From NCBI GenBank assembly GCA_963682025.1, contig OY821518.1, forward strand, positions 219,696,868-219,760,867: 64,000 nt of DNA, in the 5' to 3' direction. The position numbers and the translations under genes are program-made. Of this stretch, positions 1-10,969 are shown piece after piece; positions within the stretch are counted from its first letter, which is position 1; each line of letters opens with the position of its first letter. The DNA is from Cordilura impudica (lineage: Eukaryota; Arthropoda; Insecta; Diptera; Scathophagidae). A model generated the notes under the pieces. That model did not search any database and was not told the DNA's origin. It was given only the letters and a program-made list of their open reading frames with translations.

Positions 1-307
1 TTTCATATGGCAGTTGGGTTTAAGAAAGCTGTCTGCAAGATGGGTGCCGCGTTTGCTCTCAATTGACCATAAACGTAATCGTGTGCCAACTTCAAAATTC
101 CAGGACTAGGGCTACGAATTGGTACCTCATCCGCCATATTCTCCCCCCCCCCCCATAGTGACTCTTTCCTATTTCCAAACCTAAGGAAATGGCTCGGTGA
201 AAAGAGATTTAGCTTCAACGATAAAATTATTGATCCTATGTCTGTTTTATGGACCTCGAAAAATCCTATCTTTTGAAAGGGATACAAAAATTTAAGAAAC
301 TTTGGAC

Positions 308-714
308 TAGTGCCGTCTTCTTTTCCGACAAAAAATGTCGCATTTTATTTCCACTTTTTTTTTTTAAGTGTATTTTTTATTTATTCTGAATTCCGAGAAA
401 CCTTATCTTATACATCAATCAAAAGGTCTCAAAGTATTGTGATCACAAAATGCAAAAAAAATCCGAATATTATCTTCTTTGAAGTTATAGCGTGAAACTA
501 TTCAAAAAAGGTGAACAATGGGGAAATATTCTCGCACTACAACTTGAATGAAGTCAATGGCAGCAACTTACTTCGACTCACCTGGGCTCGACTTTGAGAC
601 CTTTCAATTGATGTATAAGATAAGGTTGCTCCTACTTCAGAATATATAAAATACATTTTTCGAAAAAGTGCAAATAAAGTGCGACATTTTTTGCCAGAAA
701 AGAAAACGGCATAA
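308..714. repeat. Foldback (inverted) repeat, MITE-like
   Basis: Bases 308-437 and 592-714 are imperfect reverse complements: both arms carry 'aaaaaatgtcgca', 'ccttatcttatacatcaat' and 'aggtctcaaagt' in matching order. The arms are about 125 bp and the loop about 150 bp. The short ORFs across the arms are by-products of this structure. I could not define target-site duplications (TSDs) or name the family. Confidence 0.65.
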
Positions 715-833
715 GGGTATTGAGCTGAAAGGAGGTTATATTGAAAAATATTTTTTTTTGCAAAAAAAAACTGTGTTTCATTCTGAAAGTCACAGAATTA
801 TTGATCTTGGTAGTACATGTTTTTGAGTCCACT

Positions 834-1760
834 TTTCAACTGGACAATTGAAACCTGGACTTTTTTATACGTGCAGCGCGAAATAATAAAATGACAACCA
901 AACTTAATATATTCTTATTTTTTGTATCCTCAGATCTAAGACTATTTCTCGATACAATGAGGTCACATTTAGTCCATATAGACCACTTGTTTTTTTAAGT
1001 TAAATATTATTTTGTGAAAGAAAATTTCAATTTGTTGCAGCATAATAATCTGAGCTTAAATCAGGCGAAAGTAGAGTTGCTCCATGCTGGCGTTTCATAA
1101 AATGAACTAATCTGTTTTTTAAGCACTGTTTTCTGCACAGTTGTATATTAATTGTTCCAGTTGTTTTAAGTGAAGATGCTTTTTTGATAAATTTAACAAC
1201 TTCTCGACGCTAATAGAACTTTGATAAAGATCACAATTGGCCACAAATGCGTTTGTAGCCACGATGAAAGAATTTCCGTTTAATCCAGATTTAGTCGTCC
1301 CTGATTATTTCCTATTTTCAATGGTACAGAAGTGGTTCGGCGAACAGAGACTTACCTACAACAATGAAAACATTGTATGAGTATATAAAAAAAGCGTTTA
1401 ATGGAGGACATTGAGACATCATACTATTTAAAAGGGATACATAATTTGAGAAACCTTGTATAAAGCATATTTAGTGGAAAGGTCTGGCCAATGTGATGGG
1501 TGAAGAAAAACGTCCGAATTTGGTGCTTTCGTAGATGTTTTGACGGGCATTATCATTAAGAAGAATAACCTTTTCGTATCTAGAATATTATAGCACATGC
1601 TTTTCCTTGGATTTTCGACTCTATCTCATCAAACATGTTCGGTGAGCAACCACAGTAATTGTTTCCTTTCAGCTGAGCATGTTATGTTTCTTTCTACGAA
1701 TATTTGGCCTGTAATAAACGTACCTTAACAAAAAATTTCCGATATCCATAATCCGGATCT
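834..1760. other. AT-rich stretch with no recognised gene
   Basis: No long reading frame, RNA gene or repeat I recognise. Only short ORFs typical of AT-rich DNA are present. Confidence 0.5.
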
Positions 1761-1765
1761 TAGCC

Positions 1766-2220
1766 CTTTCAGACATTTTGTCCAATATATTGGACATTTG
1801 TTTTTCTCTTTTTGAAGTCATATAGCGTCCGTGCTAATAGACATATTTTTATCAAATGTGTGTTTTATAAGTTTTACATATATGCTTTTTACACCTGTAA
1901 TTTTGCATTGATTGTCGATAAGTTGATTTGTTTTCAAAAGTGCTTTGTGATAAATATATTATTTTAAGTTCTACAAAAATACGTAAGTGTTACTAGAGTG
2001 GTTGTAGTGTGTATTAATTCCATTGAATTTTGCAATAATATAGTCTTCAGACGTATTTAAATTCATGTCCTATATATTGGGTAAATTTACTTTGTAGGTT
2101 ATTTCCCTTGTAAGTATTACTGCTTTATTTCATGAAATGGCTTCAAAACGATCACTGAGTGAAGAAGAAATCTTGAAACACTTAGAAGAATTTTCAGATC
2201 TAAGTGATGCAGGAGAATGA
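1766..2220 (+). mobile_element. Possible truncated piggyBac-like 5' end with transposase N-terminus
   Basis: A 27-codon frame starts at ATG 2137 and reads MASKRSLSEEEILKHLEEF, followed by an acidic stretch to a TGA at 2220. The pattern (basic start, SEEEI, Leu/Glu-rich helix, acidic run) resembles the N-terminus of piggyBac transposases. About 370 bp upstream, 'CCCTTTCAGAC' followed by the palindrome 'ccaatatattgg' looks like a piggyBac-style end, and it is preceded by TTAG rather than the usual TTAA. The frame then runs into a simple repeat, so only the 5' end would remain. This rests on short motifs and is tentative. Confidence 0.35.
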
Positions 2221-2261
2221 TGAATGAATGAAGATGATGAAATAGGCAAAAAAAAAAAAAA

Positions 2262-2922
2262 AACAAACAAAAATCGTCAAAGTTGAAAATCGCCAAAACC
2301 GCAAACCGCGAATAACAAAATTCTCCGAAAACAAAAATTTCGAGAACTAGAAAACAAAAATTGCCAACTCAAAACTCGCAAAAAATCGCCAAAATTAAAA
2401 ATTGTTAAAATCAAAAATCGGCAAAATCGAATATCACAAAAAAATAAAGTTCGCCAAAATAAAAATTAAAAAAAAAATAGAAATCGCCAAACTCAAATAT
2501 CACCAAAATCGAAAATCGAGAATAACAAAAATGGCCAAAGTGAAAAATTGCTTTAATCAAAAAGTGCCAAAACAACAAAAAATACCCAGAACCAACAACA
2601 AAAAACGCCAAAACCAGAAATGGCCGAAATCAAAAATTACCAAAATCAAAGTTGGCAATAGGAAAAAAAACAGAGAAACCGCCAAAGTCAAAAATCACCG
2701 AAACCGAAAATCGAGAATAAAAAAATCAAAAAAAAAAATTCCATAAATCAGAAATCGCCAAAACCGAAAATCGCGAATAACAAAAATAGCCAAAATCAAA
2801 ACAATGCCTAAATCAAAAATCACAAAAAACAAAAATAGCAAAATCAAAAATCGCAAGAAAACAATAAAAGCCGAGCTTAAAAATCGCCAAAATATAAAAG
2901 CCCCAAAAAACGACAATATCAA
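2262..2922. repeat. Degenerate AAAATCGCC minisatellite
   Basis: The tract is built from variants of 'aaaatcgccaaaatc' in units of about 15-25 bp, with related text (aaaccgcgaataacaaaa) interspersed. A few bases of the same text ('aaaaatcgccaaattcaaa') reappear at 6943-6962, just past the mini-me element. The satellite is therefore the probable insertion site of that element. The frames predicted here on both strands are low-complexity and should not be taken as proteins. Confidence 0.8.
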
Positions 2923-3062
2923 CAAGTAAGAAAATTATAGTCGGTATAAACCGACAATACGATACCCTATACCATGCGTTTAGAAACCCTATCTCTTAGG
3001 CCCAACTAACTGGACATAGAAAATAAGCAAAAACCAAATTTGAGTGGGATTTTTATTAATAT

Positions 3063-3456
3063 TGTAGTGAACCTAAATACCATCACTGTTATTACACAGC
3101 TGTTAGTTAAGTAAAGTGTTATAATATGTGAACAGCTGTAATTTAGAACATAAGTTACAACATATGATTAGGATTAAGTTTAGGATTAAAAAAGTAAATA
3201 ATAAAATAGCTTTAAGTACCGTTAGTTTTATTTATAAGTAGGATAAGAATATTAATAAAAATCAATAATTAAAGTGAACTCAAGCCGAGTAATTGGCTCT
3301 AGTTTTTTTTTATTGAAATCATTAGCACTCCTAAGTGCTTTAACTCTGGCGACTTTGAAGTGCCGAGTTTTATACAAAAGAGCCAGTGGCGCTTAAGACG
3401 CCGGCTAAGAAATATTGAAAATTTAAATAAAACACCTATTTTCCTCAACCATTATA
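3063..3456 (+). repeat. 5' LTR of non-autonomous Gypsy-type element
   Basis: The 394-bp repeat starts TGTAGTGAACC and ends CCATTATA. It is nearly identical to 5902-6294; the only difference I saw is in the T-run near 3304. It is flanked on the left by ATAT (3059-3062), repeated at 6295-6298 after the other LTR. A 4-bp ATAT duplication is typical of the 17.6/297 group of Gypsy elements. Confidence 0.9.
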
Positions 3457-3467
3457 TGGCGATCCTG
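3457..3467 (+). promoter_or_regulatory. tRNA primer-binding site
   Basis: TGGCGATCCTG abuts the LTR end (3456). The same 11 bases abut the 5' LTR of the second Gypsy element (9099). I did not assign the priming tRNA. Confidence 0.75.
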
Positions 3468-3476
3468 CAAATCACA

Positions 3477-3764
3477 ATGGACCTGGACAACACAGAGGCA
3501 GTCCCACAGCCCCAACCATTAACAGTGGAAGAATACTTGCGACGAAAACAAAAAAGGATTTACGAAAAATTAACCACGGTACCAAAAAGAAATAAACCTA
3601 AAAGACAACAGGCAGGAAAACTGGTGAAATTAAGGAAGAAATTGGCCGATATCAAGAGGCGGGTGAATTCCGAAAACCCTCCACCATGGGACATAGCATC
3701 GGAATTATGGAGAAGCATTGAAGCCATAGAACATGAATTAAAAACAAAAAAACAAAGAAAATGA
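3477..3764 (+). CDS. Small basic ORF1 protein of the non-autonomous LTR element
   Basis: A 95-residue frame from ATG 3477, just after the primer-binding site. The longer ATG frame upstream would lie inside the LTR. The protein is Lys/Arg-rich (about 30% basic) with a 'LTVEEYLRRKQKR' stretch near residue 20. The first ORF of the neighbouring Gypsy element (9212-9601) has 'LTIEEYRKRTSA' in the same place, followed by a similar basic tract, so the two are probably homologous. No known domain is recognised. A nucleic-acid-binding role is a guess from charge alone. Preservation in an element that has lost everything else suggests either recent loss of gag-pol or a function of this ORF or its RNA. 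Confidence 0.55.
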   Translation: MDLDNTEAVPQPQPLTVEEYLRRKQKRIYEKLTTVPKRNKPKRQQAGKLVKLRKKLADIKRRVNSENPPPWDIASELWRSIEAIEHELKTKKQRK

Positions 3765-5889
3765 AACATATATAGTATTATTTAAAATTTTTTTTTATTA
3801 TTAAAATAATGTTAGATATTTTTTATCACATTTCACTAAATTATACATAAATACAATAACTTACAAATAAACAGAAAGAAATATGTATAAAAAAAAAGCA
3901 CATATACAACATTATTATTTGACATATATTTAACGAAATAAAACACTGAATTCACGATAATCAAATATACACAAAACACTGAATACACAATATGAAATTA
4001 AAAAGAATATAAAGTAAACACATGTATATATATCTTTAATACAATTTAGATTTGAATAATTTATAAAATTTTTTTATATTTAATTCTTTGAAAAAACTAA
4101 GAACTTAAAATAACACAAAAAAAACACTACAAGCAAAACTTGAGAAACACACATGATAACTTAGAATAAACTACACAGCTGACGAAGCGATAAATCACAA
4201 AATACATAGAATTTTTCTTTATGATAACCAATAAGCGCACAGTGATGCCAAGTTTAATAAATACACTTGGAAAATTTATAAATGAAATTAAATATTTTTA
4301 TTTAACAATTTTATGATTAAATGAAATTAATATTCTTTATATTTGAAAATGATATACACAAAAAAAACTTTTTTTATTATTTAAATAAAAAAATTATCAT
4401 TTTAACTTTAGTTTGAAAATTATTATTCGGCAAATAAATTTTATAAAATAATATACAGATGAACTAGAGAAACCTAAATTCAAGTTATAAAAAAAAAAAA
4501 CATAAATAAATTATTTCGACTAATATATATTCAAAAAAGAGCTTAGAAAAATTTCAAAGTTAATGAAAAAATCAACAATCTCAATTTGTAAAATGAGAAA
4601 TATAAAATAAAGAAGAATGGGAAGAATGGTAATTTGACATGACCAACAAAAGCAAGCATATATTTAAAAGTACACGCAAATATTTCGAGGAAGAAAATAG
4701 AAAACATTCATTAAGTATACCTAAAATTTCGATTTGAAGATTTAAAGGAACTTTTCCAAATCATATAACAGAAATTACTGTTACAAAAAAACTTAAGACA
4801 AATAACCCTGATATTCCACAAATATTATCTGACTCAAATAACCCTGATATTAAAAAAAAATATTACCTAATTTAAATAACCCTGACGTTACACGAAGTGC
4901 ATGTCCGAGCAGAAGTCTGATCAACTTTTTCTGGGACTGTACGTCCATATCAGAATTACGTAACAAAACCAATTAAAATATAACTCAATTTTATTCATTT
5001 TAAAGCTAATTCAATTATTTCTAAATGCAGCGATAATCCATCGATCACAAAGCTGACTTTGGAGAAACTGACATCAAATAAATAAAAAGAATTTTAAAGT
5101 ATAAATAATTCAATTGAAATGATAAAAAAAAAAACCTATATATTCGAAATATATAACAAATTTTTACAATATCGGATTTAACGAAAATAACAAACCTAAG
5201 TTTCAAATACACAACAGTTTTAAAGAAAATTTAATCAAAATAATAAATACTGAAAATATTGCAAGATGCAGCGAAAATCCATCGAGCACAACGTTGACTT
5301 TGGAGAAACTGACATCATTAAAAATGCATTGAAGATAAATGAGCTAGCTTTGAACGAAAGTAGCCAAATATTTAATACTATGGCCACGGAACAATTCCAA
5401 AATAAATGATATAATTTAAAATACATAATTTAAAAAAAAAAGAATAATTTAAAATACAAAATTCGAAACGAAACACAAATTCAAAAATCCAATTCAGAAT
5501 GAACAAAACAAGAATTGTTAGAGAAGAACAATAAAATTTGAAAATATTATAGACTAAAACAAATACACGTTACAAAGAGAAACGAAATCATAGGGTATTC
5601 AATGAACTTCTACAATTTTTTTTTTATATATAGATAATAACTGGGACTTTTTGATCCCCTATTTCACATTCGCGTTGGTCTTTGGAAAATTACCACACCT
5701 ACCATATGATTACATAAGAAAATATCACAACAATATACTAAAAAAAAAAAAAAAAAAAAAATAATCAATAAAATATATATATATATATCATCATCTCTCA
5801 CAATATGTCATTATATTAGTATAAATCTAAATTTTTAATTTTGTAAAAAAATAATTTTTGTATTTAGAGATACAAAAATTATTTTCTTT
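3765..5889 (+). other. Non-coding internal region of the LTR element
   Basis: Over 2 kb of AT-rich sequence without a plausible gene. It contains an imperfect ~60-bp direct repeat (5026-5088 and 5271-5330, both with 'gctgactttggagaaactgacatca' or a one- or two-base variant). It also has three nearby copies of 'aaataaccctgatatt' or close variants (about 4799, 4837, 4876). These may be RNA packaging or dimerisation signals, or simple slippage products. Confidence 0.6.
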
Positions 5890-5901
5890 AAAGGGTAAGG
5901 G
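5890..5901 (+). promoter_or_regulatory. Polypurine tract
   Basis: AAAGGGTAAGGG ends directly at the first base of the 3' LTR (5902), the position expected for plus-strand priming. The second Gypsy element has AAGGGTATGGG in the same place (14983-14993). Confidence 0.75.
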
Positions 5902-6294
5902 TGTAGTGAACCTAAATACCATCACTGTTATTACACAGCTGTTAGTTAAGTAAAGTGTTATAATATGTGAACAGCTGTAATTTAGAACATAAGTTACAAC
6001 ATATGATTAGGATTAAGTTTAGGATTAAAAAAGTAAATAATAAAATAGCTTTAAGTACCGTTAGTTTTATTTATAAGTAGGATAAGAATATTAATAAAAA
6101 TCAATAATTAAAGTGAACTCAAGCCGAGTAATTGGCTCTAGTCTTTTTTATTGAAATCATTAGCACTCCTAAGTGCTTTAACTCTGGCGACTTTGAAGTG
6201 CCGAGTTTTATACAAAAGAGCCAGTGGCGCTTAAGACGCCGGCTAAGAAATATTGAAAATTTAAATAAAACACCTATTTTCCTCAACCATTATA
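5902..6294 (+). repeat. 3' LTR of non-autonomous Gypsy-type element
   Basis: The 393-bp copy of the LTR at 3063-3456, followed by TSD ATAT (6295-6298). ORFs predicted through this LTR into the flanking mini-me repeat are fortuitous. Confidence 0.9.
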
Positions 6295-6943
6295 ATATTT
6301 TTGGCTGCAGATATGAAAAAGTTCATATCGGATGCTATATCTATATGGGAACTAGGTTCAAAAATGGACCAATCCTGATAATATTTGGTAAAGTCTCTTG
6401 TATTTTGCAAAAATATATACAAACAAAATTTGAGAAGAATCAGTGCATTATTTTTGTTTTTAATAGATTTAAGTGAAGATCGGGAAGCAGTCTGTATGGG
6501 GCCAAAGGGACCATTTTTGGACTACTCATTAATGGATGTAACGAACGCATACAAACCCAATTTGAGTAAGATCTATATGACAATTTGGATCTTATGGCAA
6601 TTTATGTCGATTTCATAGGGGTAATTTGTATGGGGGCTAGGTCTGAACATGGACCGATTCTCACCGATTTCAACAGGGTTCATCCCATGGCAGATAAAAG
6701 CTTATATTCAAAATTTCATCAAAATATATTCATATTTGCGACCTGCAGTTTGATTACAAGGTTTACATGGACACACAGACGGACGGGCGGACGGACGGAC
6801 GGACGGACGGACATTGTTAAATCAACTCAAAAAGTGATTCTGATTCGATCGGTATAATTAAAGATATGTCTAGGTCAAATATTTTGTTACAAAAAGCAGC
6901 AGAAAGTCATTATACCCAAACCACATAGAGCTATAGGGTATAA

Positions 6944-8292
6944 AAATCGCCAAATTCAAATAAAACAGTTTTCTACAAAATGTATTCCCAGTTTTTGATT
7001 TCGTTACGATGGGTATAGCGATGCGCATCGCTTTACAGCTAGTTTATATGCAAAAAATTATTAAAAATTGAGTAAATCTTTGCGTGAATTAGCTCACAAC
7101 CAAAAATCCGCCAATTCAATTTTAGTTACACCAGAGTGCTAAAGACGAACCAATTTAACGTCAGTAATAGATGATCCCAAAATTGCGCTTTCCAGAATTT
7201 ATCAAGTATCACGGATTGCATCGGAATCCATCAATAATACCAAATATGAATATATTTTAATGAATTTTTTTTTGCAAAAAATATGTGACCTTACCAAATA
7301 TAGTCTGGATGTATGTTGTGACCTAGTCCCCATACAAATATAGCATCCGATATAAAATTTTTCATATCCGAAAGAAAAAAACTATTAGAAAATTCACTCA
7401 TGCCGAAATAATTGACACAAACCACATGCTAGTTCAAAATTATGTTATTTTATAATTTTTCCATATGACGTTTTTTTGCTCTGAATGCTCTTTTTATTTC
7501 GACGTGACCAATTTGGCTACCCAGATAGTGTTCCAATCTGAACGAAAACTGAGAAGTTGTATATTCACTTTTATTTGAGACCTTTCGTTGTCAATTTCAA
7601 ATTTATAACAATATTCTTATAACTTTATATTTTTTCCAACGAGCATTAATTATTCTTATACAATAAAGGGGTCACCAGGATTCATTGTGCAGTTATTTTA
7701 TCTGAATTTATTTTCAGTAAAAATGTGATATCCTAGCATTATGTTTTTAAACTTAATGATCTCCGTTAAGTATATTTTGTTTTAATACTTTAATTTGCAA
7801 CTAAAATTTCATCGCTCTATGCTTTTCTTCTTCCCACCATATTATATACTGAATTTAAAAGCCAAAAAACATAAAGTGCTTTACATAATAGAGACTCCAG
7901 GATGAATTGAATAAGGACTTATTTAAGTATCACAGAAAAATATCTTATGCGTAACCAAAAAAAATTTTTTTTCATCTGCTTAAAAACAAGAAAATTTCTT
8001 TTTAAATTTGACAAAACAAATTTTTTCGCAAGTTGTTTATTTTATTTTTTTATTTTATTATTATTTTCGACTTATTTGTTATATAACGTTGAAAAAATAA
8101 CAAATTTAGTATGTTATACGTTTGTTCTGGAATACATATTCTTGAAAAAGAAAGAATATCAGACAATAAGAAAAGTTTTCATTTTTTATTTTTCAAAGTG
8201 GAAAAATTCAATTTTCGTTTCAAACAGCTTTGATTTAAACCATTTAATTCAGTACTGTTAGCAAAAGAAAAATTTATTAAAAATAAGGCTAA
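6944..8292. other. AT-rich intergenic stretch
   Basis: No gene recognised. At 7017-7032 there is a perfect 16-bp palindrome (AGCGATGCGCATCGCT). Around 7319-7375, 'cctagtccccatacaaatatagcatccgatat' is a degraded, inverted piece of the mini-me repeat. The ORF at 7947-8261 is Phe/Lys/Ile-rich low-complexity translation. Confidence 0.5.
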
Positions 8293-8296
8293 TACG

Positions 8297-9098
8297 TGTA
8301 ATGATGTAACATACGTATATGTATGAAAGTACACTCATTTGTATTTATTTAATTTTATTTTATTTCTAAATGAATGCACGTGTTATTTGTTTACGTTTAT
8401 TTGTTTATGTTTATTTGTTTACATCTATTTGTTTACATTCATTTGTTTATATTCAAAATTCTCTAAGTACACATGCATTCATAGCTATACATACCATACA
8501 TACCATAAAATACACTAACCCCAAGTGAAGGGTTATATTAAAATAAATTAGAATGTCGCTTAGTGAAATTAAACCCCACTTGTAGCGAGGTGACAAATTT
8601 ATGCCAATGAACTTCAACAAAGTTGAAGAATGGAATGTCACTCAATTTTGAAGAAAAATATGAACTGATTTTTGAACGTGCACTGATTGGTCAGTTAAGC
8701 CCCACCTTCAAAAATCAATTAGAAACAAATGTGTATGATAGTATGTATGCATAAATAAAATAGGGATAGATATAATTATTCTAAGTAAAAGATCCCTTAA
8801 TTTTTATAATATATAAAGCCAAATTTTTGTAAAAATAAAATCAATCTTAATCATAGTTTTGAATTGGATTCACCAAGAAATAGAGTTGTTTTTATTGGCA
8901 TAATCTGCCTACGAGCTCAAACTCTGGCATATCCTGCCTACATGTAAATTACATACAAATAAGTGCATCTAGCGTGCACACGTGCCTTGCTTTGAGGGAA
9001 GCATTTAAAAAACATTCCTCCTAAGATTGGACGGTTCTCACCAGTCTTAGCCACCCAATCTTTGTGTCCTTTCATACACCCTACCTAATAACACTATA
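8297..9098 (+). repeat. 5' LTR of Gypsy element
   Basis: The 802-bp repeat starts TGTAATGATGTAAC and ends CACTATA. I compared it by eye with 14994-15795 and found the same length and one substitution (A at about 8531, C at about 15228). It is flanked by TSD TACG (8293-8296). The short tandem motif 'tttatttgtttac' recurs five times near 8386-8450. Confidence 0.95.
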
Positions 9099-9109
9099 TG
9101 GCGATCCTG
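9099..9109 (+). promoter_or_regulatory. tRNA primer-binding site
   Basis: TGGCGATCCTG immediately follows the 5' LTR and is identical to the site of the element at 3457. Confidence 0.78.
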
Positions 9110-9211
9110 GAAAACGAACCTGCAGAATCCTGAAAAAAAAAAGTTCATAAGGACAAACTCGGAATCTAACTAATACAACTCAAAACTGGTAAACCATCAA
9201 CTAGTATCTAA

Positions 9212-9601
9212 ATGTCTGTCATCAGCGTAGAAGTTCTACCGCCGCTGAAGGACACCCCGTCAAAAGAAGACATCGACGCAATAATATTAAAATACGAAGC
9301 CTTAGTGAGTAAGGAACAGATTACAGAGGAGTACATCCCAGAAGGCATACCAGAAAACATACCAACATACAAGGCAACACCAAAAAACTATGGTCCGAGA
9401 GCGTTGACCATAGAAGAGTATAGAAAAAGAACATCTGCACCACAATCTCTAGCAACCAAACAACAAAAACCAAAAAGGAGATCGAGAGGGGGTAAAAAGA
9501 CCCGAATCGACAAACAACGAAAGGAGTTTAGAAGGCTTATAGCAATCAGCAAGGGAGAGCAGAAACATCAATTCTACCAACAACTCAAGCTTCTGAACTA
9601 G
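9212..9601 (+). CDS. Gypsy element ORF1, small basic protein
   Basis: A 129-residue frame between the primer-binding site and gag. The N-terminal half is acidic (SKEDIDA, EQITEEYIPEG) and the C-terminal third is strongly basic (KQQKPKRRSRGGKKTR). The central 'ALTIEEYRKR' matches the small ORF of the element at 3063-6294. A 141-bp non-coding gap separates it from gag, so it is probably a separate product or a leader-encoded peptide. No known fold is recognised. It could also be the detached N-terminus of an ancestral gag. Confidence 0.65.
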   Translation: MSVISVEVLPPLKDTPSKEDIDAIILKYEALVSKEQITEEYIPEGIPENIPTYKATPKNYGPRALTIEEYRKRTSAPQSLATKQQKPKRRSRGGKKTRIDKQRKEFRRLIAISKGEQKHQFYQQLKLLN

Positions 9602-9742
9602 AAAGATAACCACACCTTTAGTAATAATTTATATTTATTTTGTAATTATTTTATGCTATTAAAACGGCAACTAGGATTTGAGCCGCAAATATTAAAAAAT
9701 TAGATATGTAAATTAAATAAAACAAAAATTATTTTACTCTAA

Positions 9743-10969
9743 ATGGACAAATTTTATATTATACAAGACTTATTGAAAAACTTGAAGAAACAGCCAAATA
9801 GGAGATATACACAAAAGACAATTAAAGCTAAATTACAACTTGTCAAGGAAATTAGTCAAGAAATAATAAGAGAAACTAAATTAGAAGAAAGGGAAAACAT
9901 TTTTAGTACATTAATAAAACTAGAGAAGGAAATATCAAAACTATTAAGACCGATGGAAACAGAAGAACCCCAACCAGAGGGAGAAGAAAAAATAGAAACA
10001 CATATAACAGAATTAGAACCAGAAATCGAAAACAATACAAACATGGCATCTTTCAATATAGAAACAGCTTTCAAGATAATCCCTGAATTCAAAGGTAATT
10101 TTCAAGAACTCAAACCATTTCTGACAATAATAAAATTAATATACGACACCTTGAATGATACATCCAAACCAATTCTAATAAACTTTGTTATAAACGTAAA
10201 ATGTAGTTTAACAGTTAGAACGGCAATTGGTTCCAACCCATTGTCAGATTTCAATTCTCTAAAAACATTGCTCACAAATAGGTATAAGAATAATCGAACA
10301 GTAAGTAAGATACAGAACCTACTCTCTAGATTTCAACAACGAAATGATTCAATCAGCACCTATAGTGATAAAATTTTGAAGTTAATAGATGAACTAAACG
10401 AAGTGCAGGTACAAGAATTGAAATTAGAAAATGAGACAGAAATAGCCAATGTAAAAAAGATAAATGAACTATATTCGCTAAACATATTCAAACAAGGTCT
10501 GAATGAAAAATATATAAGCACCATTTTTGCTGCACAACCAAAGACACTGAACGAAGCAGTAACCCTGGCCTTGAATGTAGAAAGTCATGTGGAAAATCAA
10601 ATTATGTTCTTTAATAGAAATGGAAACAATCCGAATAGGAGAAATAATCAAAGACGTAATAATTCCAATCACAGCCTACAAAATAATAATACTGGTAGAA
10701 ATTACAACAATTCCAATAGATATCCTAACAACAATTATTCGAACAATTATAACAATAGTTCAAACAGAAACAATTATAACAGAAACAACTGCAATTCAGA
10801 TAGGAATAACCATTACGACAGAAATAATAACAATAATAACAATAACAATTCGAATAACCGGAATCATAATAATAATCAAAATCGTAGAAACAACAATAAT
10901 AGCTCACGAAATATACACGTATTACAGGAAAACTTCCAGAGTCCGGAGGTGACTCGGGCCAACAATTAA
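9743..10969 (+). CDS. gag: Gypsy Gag structural protein
   Basis: A 408-residue frame. Residues ~1-100 are helical and charged. Residues ~100-290 carry the Gag capsid-like core ('FKGNFQELKPFLTIIKLIYD' near 115, then 'LLSRFQQRNDSISTYSDKIL'). From about residue 290 the protein is a long Asn/Arg tract with no CCHC zinc knuckle visible. RNA binding would then rest on the Arg-rich, low-complexity tail. The stop at 10967-10969 lies inside the pol-frame overlap (open from 10870), consistent with -1 frameshift expression of pol. Frames in other phases across the AAT/AAC-rich tail are shadows. Confidence 0.9.
   Translation: MDKFYIIQDLLKNLKKQPNRRYTQKTIKAKLQLVKEISQEIIRETKLEERENIFSTLIKLEKEISKLLRPMETEEPQPEGEEKIETHITELEPEIENNTNMASFNIETAFKIIPEFKGNFQELKPFLTIIKLIYDTLNDTSKPILINFVINVKCSLTVRTAIGSNPLSDFNSLKTLLTNRYKNNRTVSKIQNLLSRFQQRNDSISTYSDKILKLIDELNEVQVQELKLENETEIANVKKINELYSLNIFKQGLNEKYISTIFAAQPKTLNEAVTLALNVESHVENQIMFFNRNGNNPNRRNNQRRNNSNHSLQNNNTGRNYNNSNRYPNNNYSNNYNNSSNRNNYNRNNCNSDRNNHYDRNNNNNNNNNSNNRNHNNNQNRRNNNNSSRNIHVLQENFQSPEVTRANN

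Larger units (their letters stand above)
3063..6294 (+). mobile_element. Non-autonomous Gypsy-type LTR retrotransposon (no gag-pol)
   Basis: Complete LTR-to-LTR element of 3,232 bp with a 4-bp TSD ATAT, a primer-binding site directly after the 5' LTR (3457) and a polypurine tract directly before the 3' LTR (5890-5901). The internal 2.4 kb holds one short ORF (3477-3764) and otherwise AT-rich DNA without gag, protease, RT or integrase motifs. The two LTRs are nearly identical, so the insertion looks recent. The same primer-binding site (tggcgatcctg) and a related first ORF occur in the autonomous element at 8297-15795, whose LTRs differ in sequence and length. Mobilisation by such a relative is an inference. 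Confidence 0.88.
2923..6943. mobile_element. Mini-me/DINE-type repeat (copy 1), split by an LTR element
   Basis: The left part (2923-3062) starts CAAGTAAGAAAATTATAGTCGG and has a small 'agtcggtataaaccgac' hairpin. The right part (6295-6943) continues the same repeat and ends in a (GGAC)n microsatellite at about 6779-6812 and 'agctatagggtata'. The layout (CAAGTAAG end, GGAC/GTCC microsatellite, gggtata end) matches dipteran mini-me/DINE-1 elements, which are non-coding and Helitron-related. A second copy, inverted, lies at 51103-54256. Aligning the two shows that bases 3063-6298 are a later insertion. Confidence 0.8.

Noticed and set aside
1..287. Minus-strand ORF 'RSPSPGILKLAHDYVYGQLR' as a host exon
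   Set aside because: Reads plausibly for ~40 residues but has no recognised family, no splice context that I could confirm and runs off the window; insufficient support.
2402..2925. Lys/Asn- and Phe-rich ORFs on both strands (114, 66 and 76 residues)
   Set aside because: They are translations of the AAAATCGCC satellite; composition and repetition rule out real proteins.
6585..6857. ORF with 'RRTGGRTDGRTD' repeats, also at 51082-51449 and 63179-63541
   Set aside because: Translations of the GGAC/CAGACGGA microsatellites within mini-me repeats.
8453..8641. 62-residue minus-strand ORF, duplicated at 15150-15338
   Set aside because: It lies inside the LTRs; duplication reflects the LTR pair and the frame has no family features.
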